Both the position numbers and the translations under genes were made by a program. From Tannerellaceae bacterium (GTDB lineage: Bacteria > Bacteroidota > Bacteroidia > Bacteroidales > Tannerellaceae): a DNA stretch of 6,301 nt. Below, piece by piece: positions 1-6,183 of the stretch (position 1 is the stretch's first letter; every line of letters begins with the position of its first letter). The DNA lies in NCBI GenBank assembly GCA_031267205.1, contig JAIRZN010000016.1, positions 1 through 6,301 on the forward strand. Reading direction: 5' to 3'. Under the pieces are notes generated by a model, which saw only the letters and a program-made list of their open reading frames with translations, was not told the DNA's origin and made no database searches.

Positions 1-1856
1 TTGTATCCATAGTATCCGGCGGCGTATTCCCCGGAGAATATATGTCCGAAGCTACTGCTCATCAATGTTTCGCGCACTTGCGGCAAGATGATCGCCTGTT
101 TCCATGCCTCCTGCTCGAAGTCGGCAGGGTCGCCTTCAAAGGGAGAGTTTATAGTATGCCATGCCATGTCGAGGAATCCGAAGCTCAGTTGCCTGCAGCA
201 GGAATAGCCGATATTGAATTTGGAAGCGTCGACGAGGCGTTGTATGTATTCGTGCGGTATTTTTTCTCCGGTTTCATAGTGTATGGCTATTTGGTCGAGA
301 AATTCTTTTTCCTTTAGCCAGTTTTCCATGATTTGCGAGGGCAGTTCAACGAAGTCGTGATATACGTTTGTTCCTGTGAGGACGATATAAGTCCCGTCCG
401 AAAGGATGCCGTGCAGCGCATGACCGAACTCGTGGAGTAAGGTATTTACTTCGTCATAGGTGAGTAAAGAAGGCCGGTTGCGTGTCGGGGGCGTGAAGTT
501 CATAACGATGATTACGTGCGGGCGTCCGTCATCTCCCTCGATGCCTTTAAATTGCGGCTTGACGCTATTCATCCATGCGCCGGACTGTTTGCCCTCGCGC
601 GGATGGAAATCGGTATAAAGGATGGCGAGGAAGTCGCCGTTCCCGTCGTATACTTCGTAAGTATCCACATCGGGATGATAGGTCGGTATTTCCTTATTCT
701 GCCTGAAGGTTATGCCGTATAATTGAGTGGCCAGACCGAAAACTTTATTTTTCACGTTCTCCAGCTCAAAGTAAGGGCGCGTCATTTCATCGTTTACGCG
801 GAAACGCATATCCTTCAGCTTCTCCGAGTAGTAGCTCCAATCCCAAGGCATGAGTTTGAAGTCAGACGTTTCCATGCTGCGAGCAAAGTCCTCCACGCTA
901 TGATATTCGTTTAGGGCTACCGGTTTGTAAGCCTCCAGCAGTTGATTGAGCAAGGCGTATACGTTCTCCGGTTTCTTGGCCATCGTATGATTGAGGGCGT
1001 ATTCCGCATAATTGCCGTAACCAATCAGCCGGGCTATTTCCAGGCGGATGTTTACGATCCGGCGAATGATGTCCTTGTTATCGAACTCGTCGCCCCTGTT
1101 TCCTACGTTCATGTACTCGCGATACATGTATTCGCGCAGCCTTCGCACGCCGGAATAGCGCATGAAAGCGGTGTACGACGGCATGGACAGATCGAATAGC
1201 CATCCTGTTTTCCCTTTGCTTTCCGCAAGTATGGCAGCCGCTTCGCGCGCGCTCACGGGCAGTCCGGCGAGTTCCTCCTCATCCGTGAGCAGCAATTCAA
1301 ACCTGTTTTTGTCCTTGAGCACGTTGTGTTCAAATTTTAATGTCAGGAGATTCAAGTCTGTCGTCAGGCGGCGGTAGGTTTCCTTATCGTCGCGGTTCAG
1401 TTCTGCGCCCTGTACTTTGAAGGAGTCGTATGTTTGCGTCAGCAATCGCTCATCTTCGACACAGAGGTTGAGCTTGTCCTTTTCGTCATATACGGCTTTT
1501 ACGCGAGCAAAGAGTTTTTCGTTCAGGTAGATGTCGTTCGAGCTTTCCGACAATCTGGGCGAGATGCGTTGCGAGAGTTCTATCATCCCGTCTGTTGCGC
1601 AGGCATTGAGGACGTTGAAAAACACGTCGTTTATTTTGTGCAGCAATACTCCGCTATACTGTTCAAGAGCGACGACGGTATTCCTGAACGTGGGGGGGGC
1701 GTCGTTCTCCGCTATCTTTTTTATTTCGTCGCGCAATTGCCTTATGGCCTCGTCATACGCCGGCTCATAATGTTCTATCTTAACCCTGTCGAAGGGATGC
1801 GTTTGGAAAGGCGTTTGGCAGTCATTTAATAACGGATTGTTTTCCGGCGTTGTCAT
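1..1856 (-). CDS. dcp: M3-family zinc metallopeptidase, peptidyl-dipeptidase Dcp type (3' end cut off by window)
   Basis: I read 618 residues in one unbroken frame from ATG at 1856; the gene runs off the left edge. Against the roughly 680 residues usual for the family, about 60-70 C-terminal residues are missing. The zinc site is H475-E-F-G-H479, followed by G-T-N-x-x-x-D-F-V-E with E504 as the expected third ligand. The last residues, H605-I-F-S-G-E-Y-A-A-G-Y-Y-G-Y618, match the tyrosine-bearing substrate loop of E. coli Dcp (HIFGGGYAAGYYAY) better than that of thimet oligopeptidase or PrlC. M3 enzymes cut short peptides inside a closed channel, and Dcp releases C-terminal dipeptides. The N-terminus (MTTPENN) has no signal peptide, so a cytoplasmic location is inferred. 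The start lies 21 bp after the helicase stop, with no clear ribosome binding site. An 8-C run encodes A53-P-P55. Oligopeptidase A-like specificity is the main alternative. Confidence 0.93.
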   Translation of the reverse strand, partial: MTTPENNPLLNDCQTPFQTHPFDRVKIEHYEPAYDEAIRQLRDEIKKIAENDAPPTFRNTVVALEQYSGVLLHKINDVFFNVLNACATDGMIELSQRISPRLSESSNDIYLNEKLFARVKAVYDEKDKLNLCVEDERLLTQTYDSFKVQGAELNRDDKETYRRLTTDLNLLTLKFEHNVLKDKNRFELLLTDEEELAGLPVSAREAAAILAESKGKTGWLFDLSMPSYTAFMRYSGVRRLREYMYREYMNVGNRGDEFDNKDIIRRIVNIRLEIARLIGYGNYAEYALNHTMAKKPENVYALLNQLLEAYKPVALNEYHSVEDFARSMETSDFKLMPWDWSYYSEKLKDMRFRVNDEMTRPYFELENVKNKVFGLATQLYGITFRQNKEIPTYHPDVDTYEVYDGNGDFLAILYTDFHPREGKQSGAWMNSVKPQFKGIEGDDGRPHVIIVMNFTPPTRNRPSLLTYDEVNTLLHEFGHALHGILSDGTYIVLTGTNVYHDFVELPSQIMENWLKEKEFLDQIAIHYETGEKIPHEYIQRLVDASKFNIGYSCCRQLSFGFLDMAWHTINSPFEGDPADFEQEAWKQAIILPQVRETLMSSSFGHIFSGEYAAGYYGY

Positions 1857-1877
1857 AATGGTTCCGATTGAAGTATG

Positions 1878-3104
1878 TTATTTACGTTTGGATGCATTGT
1901 TTGATTTGAACGGACGGCCTTTCCTTTTGTACATATGGGCGTATTTTTCCGGTTCGTACAAGGGCGACGGTCCGAACTTGGGGTCGATAGGTATCTTGTA
2001 TATTGTTTTACTCAGGAAGGATTCTATTCGTTTAAACTGCGCCTGTTCTTCGACCGCCACAAAAGTTATGGACAATCCCTCGCCGTTTGTCCCGCGCGCT
2101 GTACGCCCGATACGGTGGACGTAATCCTCAGGGTCGTGCGGTATATCAAAGTTGATGATTAGCCGTATATCGTTTATGTCAATTCCCCGCGCCACAACAT
2201 CGGTGGCGACCAGCACGTCGATATGCCCGTTCTTAAAGTCCTTCATCACCTCTTCGCGTTGCGACTGTTCCAGGTCGGAGTGCATGGCCGCTACATTAAA
2301 CTTCATACGCTTGAGCGTGGCGGCGAGTTCCTTCACTTTCATCTTGGATGAGGAGAAGATAATTGTGCGCTGCGGGCTGTTCTGCGAGAACAAGTCTTCC
2401 ACTATTCCCAGCTTCTGCATGTCGTAGCAGATATAAGCCGTCTGCATTATTGTTTCCGGGGGGCGCGAGATGGCTATCCTGACCTCCTCCGGGTCTTTCA
2501 GTATTGTTTTGGCCAGCGTCCTGATTTTGGGCGGCATGGTGGCTGAAAACATCACCACCTGGCATGAGGGGGGGAGTTGTTTGTACACCTGCATTATGTC
2601 TTCATAGAAACCCATGTCGAGCATACGGTCTGCTTCGTCGAGCACAAAATAATAGACCTGCGACAAGTCCACCGTCTGCAATTTTATATGCGACAGCAGT
2701 CTTCCCGGCGTGGCGATCACTATATCGGCGCCCTTTTCCAGGCCTCTCCTTTGCTGTTCCCAGGCAATACCGTCGGTTCCTCCGTAGACAGCTACGGCGG
2801 AAACGGGGATAAAGTAAGAGAAGCCCTCAATCTGCTGGTCTATTTGCTGGGCAAGTTCGCGGGTGGGAGCCATGATGACCGCATTCACGGCATGTTCGGG
2901 ATGATTGCCCTTGCTCAGTTCGTTTATCAGCGGGAGCACGTAAGCGGCTGTTTTACCCGTGCCTGTCTGTGCGCAGGCGATAATATCTTTTCCTTCCAGG
3001 ATAAGGGGTATCGTTAATTCCTGAACAGGCGTAGTTTCTAAGAAGTTCATAGCATCAAGTCCATCGAGAACGACACCTTCCAGATTCAATTCGTCAAATC
3101 TCAT
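1878..3104 (-). CDS. DEAD-box ATP-dependent RNA helicase (RhlE-like)
   Basis: This is a complete 408-residue DEAD-box protein with all core motifs in order: Q motif (F3, T25-P-V-Q28), motif I AQTGTGKT (45-52), Ia PTRELA (80-85), Ib TPGR (132-135), II DEAD (156-159), III SAT (187-189), V ATDVVARGID (300-309) and VI HRIGRTAR (330-337). The two RecA-like domains cover about residues 1-205 and 215-365. A short basic tail (about 393-408, rich in K and R) replaces the longer C-terminal extensions of DeaD/CsdA. Family members unwind short RNA duplexes using ATP in ribosome assembly or mRNA turnover; the exact substrate cannot be read from sequence. All catalytic motifs are intact, so it should be active. 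The start is preceded by AT-rich DNA without a Shine-Dalgarno sequence, as is common in Bacteroidota. It lies 48 bp after the solute-binding protein gene and 21 bp before the peptidase gene. C runs encode P-P at 215-216 and 178-179. Confidence 0.96.
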   Translation of the reverse strand: MRFDELNLEGVVLDGLDAMNFLETTPVQELTIPLILEGKDIIACAQTGTGKTAAYVLPLINELSKGNHPEHAVNAVIMAPTRELAQQIDQQIEGFSYFIPVSAVAVYGGTDGIAWEQQRRGLEKGADIVIATPGRLLSHIKLQTVDLSQVYYFVLDEADRMLDMGFYEDIMQVYKQLPPSCQVVMFSATMPPKIRTLAKTILKDPEEVRIAISRPPETIMQTAYICYDMQKLGIVEDLFSQNSPQRTIIFSSSKMKVKELAATLKRMKFNVAAMHSDLEQSQREEVMKDFKNGHIDVLVATDVVARGIDINDIRLIINFDIPHDPEDYVHRIGRTARGTNGEGLSITFVAVEEQAQFKRIESFLSKTIYKIPIDPKFGPSPLYEPEKYAHMYKRKGRPFKSNNASKRK

Positions 3105-3152
3105 GTTATATAATTAAAATGAAGTGTAAAGTTAGGCAATAATTATGAATAT

Positions 3153-3986
3153 CTATTGCGGGTTGTTGTAATAACGTTTATATATATCGTCAAACGTTCC
3201 GTTTTTGCGCATCCGGTCAAACCAGTTATTCAGGCTGTCGGCAAGCGCCGTAGCGTCTTTCCTTACAGCCCAGGCTTGCAGTTGGGTGAAACTTATATCC
3301 GTTGCCATGTCTATTTCGGGAAATTCGTTTTTCAACGTAGCGGCAATCTGCCTGTCGCAAACGGCGTAGTCTATTTCGCCTTTGGCTACCATTATGACCA
3401 AGTGCTCCGGCGAACAGGTATCTTCTTCCACTATGTATACCGAGTCGCCTATTTCGGATTCAAGATGTTTAAGCCTCTGCAATACGGGGGAATCTTTGGG
3501 GACGTAAATCGTTTTACCGGCAAGCTCCAGGTGATCGCGCACAGGCTCTACGCCCTTGTTGGCTTCCGGCGTGCGTTGCACAAGTACCTGTTTGCCCAGC
3601 ACGATAGGTTCGGTAAACAGGTAAGACTCTTTCATCTCGCTTGTCGCGGGGATATTCTGCGCCAGTATGTCGCATTCGTCGGCGGATAAGGCCTTGAAGC
3701 TTTCCGTGAGATTCATTTCCAAGCGTATCTGCACCTCCAGGCCGGATATTCGGGCGATGGCGCGGCTGAGTTCATACTGGAAGCCTTCCGTCGTATCGCC
3801 GGAGATATAGTAACCCGACGGGCTGTACTCGGTTATTATGCGCAATACGCCTTCCTTGCGTATCTCCGCATAGTCGCGATGGGGGTTTCCCGCTGCGAAA
3901 GTAGTCTGCCGCCGTAGCATAAGCATGCCGATTACTACAACGAGGAGCAGGCATATATATAAGACAATCTGTTTGCGCGGTTTCAT
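3153..3986 (-). CDS. Membrane-anchored solute-binding protein, SBP_bac_3/MltF-like, without a transglycosylase domain
   Basis: This 277-residue protein has a basic N-terminus (MKPRK) and one hydrophobic segment at about 7-24. That segment is a signal anchor or uncleaved signal: no lipobox is present, since C12 sits in an L-Y-I-C context. The rest (about 39-277) is one family-3 periplasmic solute-binding domain, with G68-F-Q-Y-E-L73 early and V-R-K-D (241-244) and G-T-F-D-D-I-Y (263-269) near the end. The general pattern resembles the N-terminal half of lytic transglycosylase MltF, but the protein stops at Y-Y-N-N-P-Q where MltF would continue into its catalytic domain. At the position of the usual T-x-E-R motif it reads T115-S-E-M118, so the arginine that normally holds the amino-acid carboxylate appears lost. 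The start lies 6 nt after the porin stop, suggesting translational coupling. No ABC permease or ATPase is nearby. The role is unknown; ligand capture or sensing in the periplasm is an inference. Confidence 0.85.
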   Translation of the reverse strand: MKPRKQIVLYICLLLVVVIGMLMLRRQTTFAAGNPHRDYAEIRKEGVLRIITEYSPSGYYISGDTTEGFQYELSRAIARISGLEVQIRLEMNLTESFKALSADECDILAQNIPATSEMKESYLFTEPIVLGKQVLVQRTPEANKGVEPVRDHLELAGKTIYVPKDSPVLQRLKHLESEIGDSVYIVEEDTCSPEHLVIMVAKGEIDYAVCDRQIAATLKNEFPEIDMATDISFTQLQAWAVRKDATALADSLNNWFDRMRKNGTFDDIYKRYYNNPQ

Positions 3987-3992
3987 TCGGGA

Positions 3993-6107
3993 TCAATTGT
4001 TGAATACCACCGCTACGCCCAATTTCAACGTCATCGGATTGAGCGGATAGTGCGACAGCGAGAAATAGTCGGGGTTCATGAACGAGGAACCGAGATTGTA
4101 GTACATGACAAAGAAACGCGCCTGCTTCAGGTGGAAGTTCAGGTAGCCGTTTATCAGCGGGTAATTCCCTATCTTACTCTCGTCCTGCAATTGGAACTGC
4201 TGCGTGGCCGGTTCGTAATACGGCGCATAATAGCTGGTATGGTAGTGCACGTCGGCGCCCATCTGCACCGTCAACACCTTGGCGAGCTTGAAGTGGATGT
4301 ATATGTTGCTGTATGCGCTGATTTGCGGGAGCGGGAGCACGTTGGCTTCGCTGCTTAACTGCCAGGCGACTTCGTTCTCCCAGCCGAAAGCGCGGTAGTG
4401 GAAATCCTGCTTCAGGCGCGCCGAAACGACTTGCAGGTTGCCTTCGTACTGTTCGGGCAGGCCTTTGAGGTTGAAATAGATATATGAGCGGATGTTCTCC
4501 ACGCCGGCGGAGATGGTCGTGCCGGTTGATTCTAAGTATACTTCGCCTCCGGCATAGAATTGTTGCGTGTTTCCGAGCCTCCGCGTTTCAGGGTCCCACC
4601 AGAAGTAGCGCGAATGGTGATAGCGTTGATAGAAAGCGGGGCGGACGTTACGGATGTATCCGTTAGCCCTTATAGCGGCCTCTTTGCCGAACAGAGGGAA
4701 GGTCGTCTGCAAGTCTCCCGTCAAACGGAACTCCCCCAGGTCGTCGCCCAGCATACCCAGTTCGCCGCGGGCGTTGTACGTCAGTATGGCTCCCTTCCTT
4801 TTCGATATGTCGGCGCCGAGGTACATCGAAAACTCGTCGTGTATTTCGGAAAGCGGGTAGTCTAAGCGGTCGGGCGAGGGATTGGGGCCGCTTCCGTTCG
4901 TATCGTCGTATGTCAGCCCCGGTATGCGCGGCGGCAGTTGGAATCGCCTTTTCTCAAACCTGGCGAAGGCGGTAATGCCGAATTTAGCCCAGTCCTGGAA
5001 GCCTTCGCGTACCGAGAGAGCCAGGGTATTCTTCAGGTTCCACGAGGAGGACAGGTCGTTAAGGCTCTCGTCGATGCCGTATATATAGTTCAGCCTTTGG
5101 CGGTTCGCGTTATAGCCGTCGCTTTGTCCGGCGGGCTTCAGGTAGCGGCTGTCTATGCTGTCGGGAATCATATCGGATATGAAGCGGCGGCTGTTGTCTT
5201 CGTATTCCAGCGTGTGTATGAAGCTGGAGACGGGGACGAAGGTCTCTTCCGGCATTCCGTCTTCATCGACCTCGCCTGTTTCGCGCATAAAGCCGATGTT
5301 ATAGCGGTGCGTGAGGTAGTATTGGCTGCTGCGGATACGGTTCCAGGTGTCGTAGAACCTGACCGGATATTCCCTTCGGGGTATCGACTGCCGTCCTACG
5401 GTGAACTCGTCCGGGTGCGTGAAATAGCGGTCGTCGGCAAGGCCGCCGTTTTCGTAGTTCACGAAGTTATAGTTGCTCAGGTAGGCGTTCAGCTCGTACC
5501 TGTCGGAGTGGTAGCTGCCGAATATGCGGTAGCTGAGCAGTTTGTTGCCGTTCGCCCAATACTGTCCGCGACTATATATATAGTCCATCTCGGCGCCTAC
5601 GTTGAGGTTCTTGCCGAAGTTCCACGTCATGACGCCCTTCAGTTGGTCTTCACGGCTTATCGAGGCTCCCTTCTGGCTGTATACGACGTGCGTGTACGGG
5701 AGTTTGGTGTCGTAGTAGTACGCATTTTCGGGCGTTGTGATATAGTAGTCGTAGGCGTCTGCGTATATGAAGTCGCGGGCCTCCTTGCGTTCGGAGAAGA
5801 TTTTCGTCTGCGTCGGCGAGCCGAGGTTGGCGAGGTAGCCCACGGCGAGCGAGCGTCCTTCCACGAGCGTGGAGTTACCGTAATTGAAGCGTCCTGTATC
5901 CATCGGGGCTATGTACGAATCGCCGATCGAGCCGGTCAGGCGGTATGCCGTGACACGCTTCGGACTTGCCTCAGCGCTGCCGCCTATACTCAGGCTGTCG
6001 GACATCACTCCGTCGATCCCGCGCTCATGTTCATGCTCATGTTCCTGCCCCCAAGCCGTAGTTGCGGGGAGGGTAAGTATAATAAATATGTACAGGAGAT
6101 GTTTCAT
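3993..6107 (-). CDS. Putative outer-membrane porin (Bacteroidota Porin_10-type beta-barrel)
   Basis: This complete protein has 704 residues. Residues 1-20 form a signal peptide: K2-H3, hydrophobic L4-L13, then A18-W-G20 with cleavage expected before Q21. The mature protein begins with a His-Glu repeat (E22-H-E-H-E-H-E28). The conserved start of the family follows, including L-V-E-G-R-S and Y-L-A-N-L-G-S-P at about residues 80-100. The remainder has many alternating aromatic and polar stretches rich in Tyr, Arg and Asn, as in transmembrane beta strands, separated by polar loops such as V-D-E-D-G-M-P-E-E. A Y-F-W-W-D-P segment near residue 500 and the last strand L-G-V-A-V-V-F-N-N also fit. It should sit in the outer membrane as a channel, but its substrate is unknown. 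No SusD partner or TonB-box/plug domain is seen, so it is not a SusC-type transporter. It is probably the first gene of its transcription unit, after a terminator, with a promoter almost touching the start codon. Confidence 0.88.
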   Translation of the reverse strand: MKHLLYIFIILTLPATTAWGQEHEHEHERGIDGVMSDSLSIGGSAEASPKRVTAYRLTGSIGDSYIAPMDTGRFNYGNSTLVEGRSLAVGYLANLGSPTQTKIFSERKEARDFIYADAYDYYITTPENAYYYDTKLPYTHVVYSQKGASISREDQLKGVMTWNFGKNLNVGAEMDYIYSRGQYWANGNKLLSYRIFGSYHSDRYELNAYLSNYNFVNYENGGLADDRYFTHPDEFTVGRQSIPRREYPVRFYDTWNRIRSSQYYLTHRYNIGFMRETGEVDEDGMPEETFVPVSSFIHTLEYEDNSRRFISDMIPDSIDSRYLKPAGQSDGYNANRQRLNYIYGIDESLNDLSSSWNLKNTLALSVREGFQDWAKFGITAFARFEKRRFQLPPRIPGLTYDDTNGSGPNPSPDRLDYPLSEIHDEFSMYLGADISKRKGAILTYNARGELGMLGDDLGEFRLTGDLQTTFPLFGKEAAIRANGYIRNVRPAFYQRYHHSRYFWWDPETRRLGNTQQFYAGGEVYLESTGTTISAGVENIRSYIYFNLKGLPEQYEGNLQVVSARLKQDFHYRAFGWENEVAWQLSSEANVLPLPQISAYSNIYIHFKLAKVLTVQMGADVHYHTSYYAPYYEPATQQFQLQDESKIGNYPLINGYLNFHLKQARFFVMYYNLGSSFMNPDYFSLSHYPLNPMTLKLGVAVVFNN
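5570..5585. repeat. 16-bp perfect palindrome inside the porin gene
   Basis: GACTATATATATAGTC is its own reverse complement over 16 bases. On the minus strand it encodes porin residues D175-Y-I-Y-S, so the codons largely explain it. No other copy was noticed in the window. A regulatory role is not supported. Confidence 0.6.
6024..6044 (-). repeat. In-frame hexanucleotide repeat encoding a His-Glu tract
   Basis: The minus strand alternates GAR and CAT codons for seven codons, giving E-H-E-H-E-H-E (porin residues 22-28). The unit is six bases with only GAA/GAG wobble changes, so gain or loss of a unit would keep the frame. The tract lies two residues after the predicted signal peptidase site. 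Confidence 0.8.
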
Positions 6108-6114
6108 AAGGCTG

Positions 6115-6145
6115 CAAATATATAATAAAAGGACGTCCCCCGAAA
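6115..6145 (-). promoter_or_regulatory. Candidate Bacteroides-type promoter of the porin gene
   Basis: On the minus strand TATATTTG (6122-6115) matches the Bacteroides -7 consensus TAnnTTTG at every fixed position. TTTC (6145-6142) lies 19 bases upstream, where the -33 element TTTG is expected, with one mismatch. Transcription would start at about 6110-6112, only some 3-5 nt before the porin ATG at 6107, giving an almost leaderless mRNA. The -33 candidate lies in the loop of the preceding terminator and the -7 element adjoins its T-run. This rests on motif matching only. Confidence 0.5.
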
Positions 6146-6158
6146 GGAACGCCCTTCT
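6123..6158 (-). terminator. Rho-independent terminator after the oxidoreductase gene
   Basis: On the minus strand AAGGGCGTTCC (6156-6146) pairs with GGACGTCCTT (6139-6129 region). This gives an 11-position stem with two mismatches (6133/6152 and 6137/6148) around a 6-nt loop, followed by the T-rich run TTTTATTA (6130-6123). It begins about 26 bp after the TAA of the oxidoreductase gene and ends the upstream operon. On the plus strand the same hairpin is followed by CTTCTTTTGT, so it could act in both directions, but no plus-strand gene leads into it. Confidence 0.75.
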
Positions 6159-6183
6159 TTTGTAACCCCCCTTTGCCGGTGGA

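Noticed and set aside
1692..1699. Possible frameshift in the peptidase at the poly-C run
   Set aside because: Counting from ATG at 1856 to the HEFGH motif at 434-420 gives a whole number of codons, and family-like sequence lies on both sides, so the frame is intact.
1434..1829. 131-codon open frame on the plus strand opposite the peptidase
   Set aside because: It is antisense to the N-terminal part of the M3 peptidase, which reads unbroken in the other direction.
2296..2565. 89-codon minus-strand frame inside the helicase gene
   Set aside because: It is a different frame of the same strand, overlapping the conserved helicase core, with a low-complexity translation.
2577..3017. 146-codon open frame on the plus strand opposite the helicase
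   Set aside because: The minus-strand helicase with all DEAD-box motifs explains this DNA.
3127..3134. TAACTTTA as a -7 promoter element for the helicase
   Set aside because: The last consensus base is wrong, and no TTTG or TTG lies at the right distance upstream. In AT-rich DNA such a match is weak evidence.
3173..3198. Inverted repeat AACGTTT/AAACGTT as a terminator near the end of the binding-protein gene
   Set aside because: The 7-bp stem is AT-rich with a 12-nt loop, lies within coding sequence, and has no T-run after it.
3156..3689. 177-codon open frame on the plus strand opposite the binding-protein gene
   Set aside because: It is antisense to a well-supported gene, has no recognisable domain, and its composition is typical of a shadow frame.
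3930..3986. Lipoprotein signal in the binding protein
   Set aside because: C12 is preceded by L-Y-I, not a lipobox, and the hydrophobic segment continues past it to about residue 24.
3772..3996. 74-codon minus-strand frame starting at the porin/binding-protein junction
   Set aside because: It is out of frame with the binding-protein gene, whose signal anchor and domain fit the ATG at 3986.
4938..6125. 395-codon open frame on the plus strand opposite the porin gene
   Set aside because: It lies antisense to a gene with a clear signal peptide and family pattern. Its translation is rich in V, A and R, with no domain or motif I recognise. Low use of TTA, CTA and TCA codons in the porin is enough to keep this frame open.
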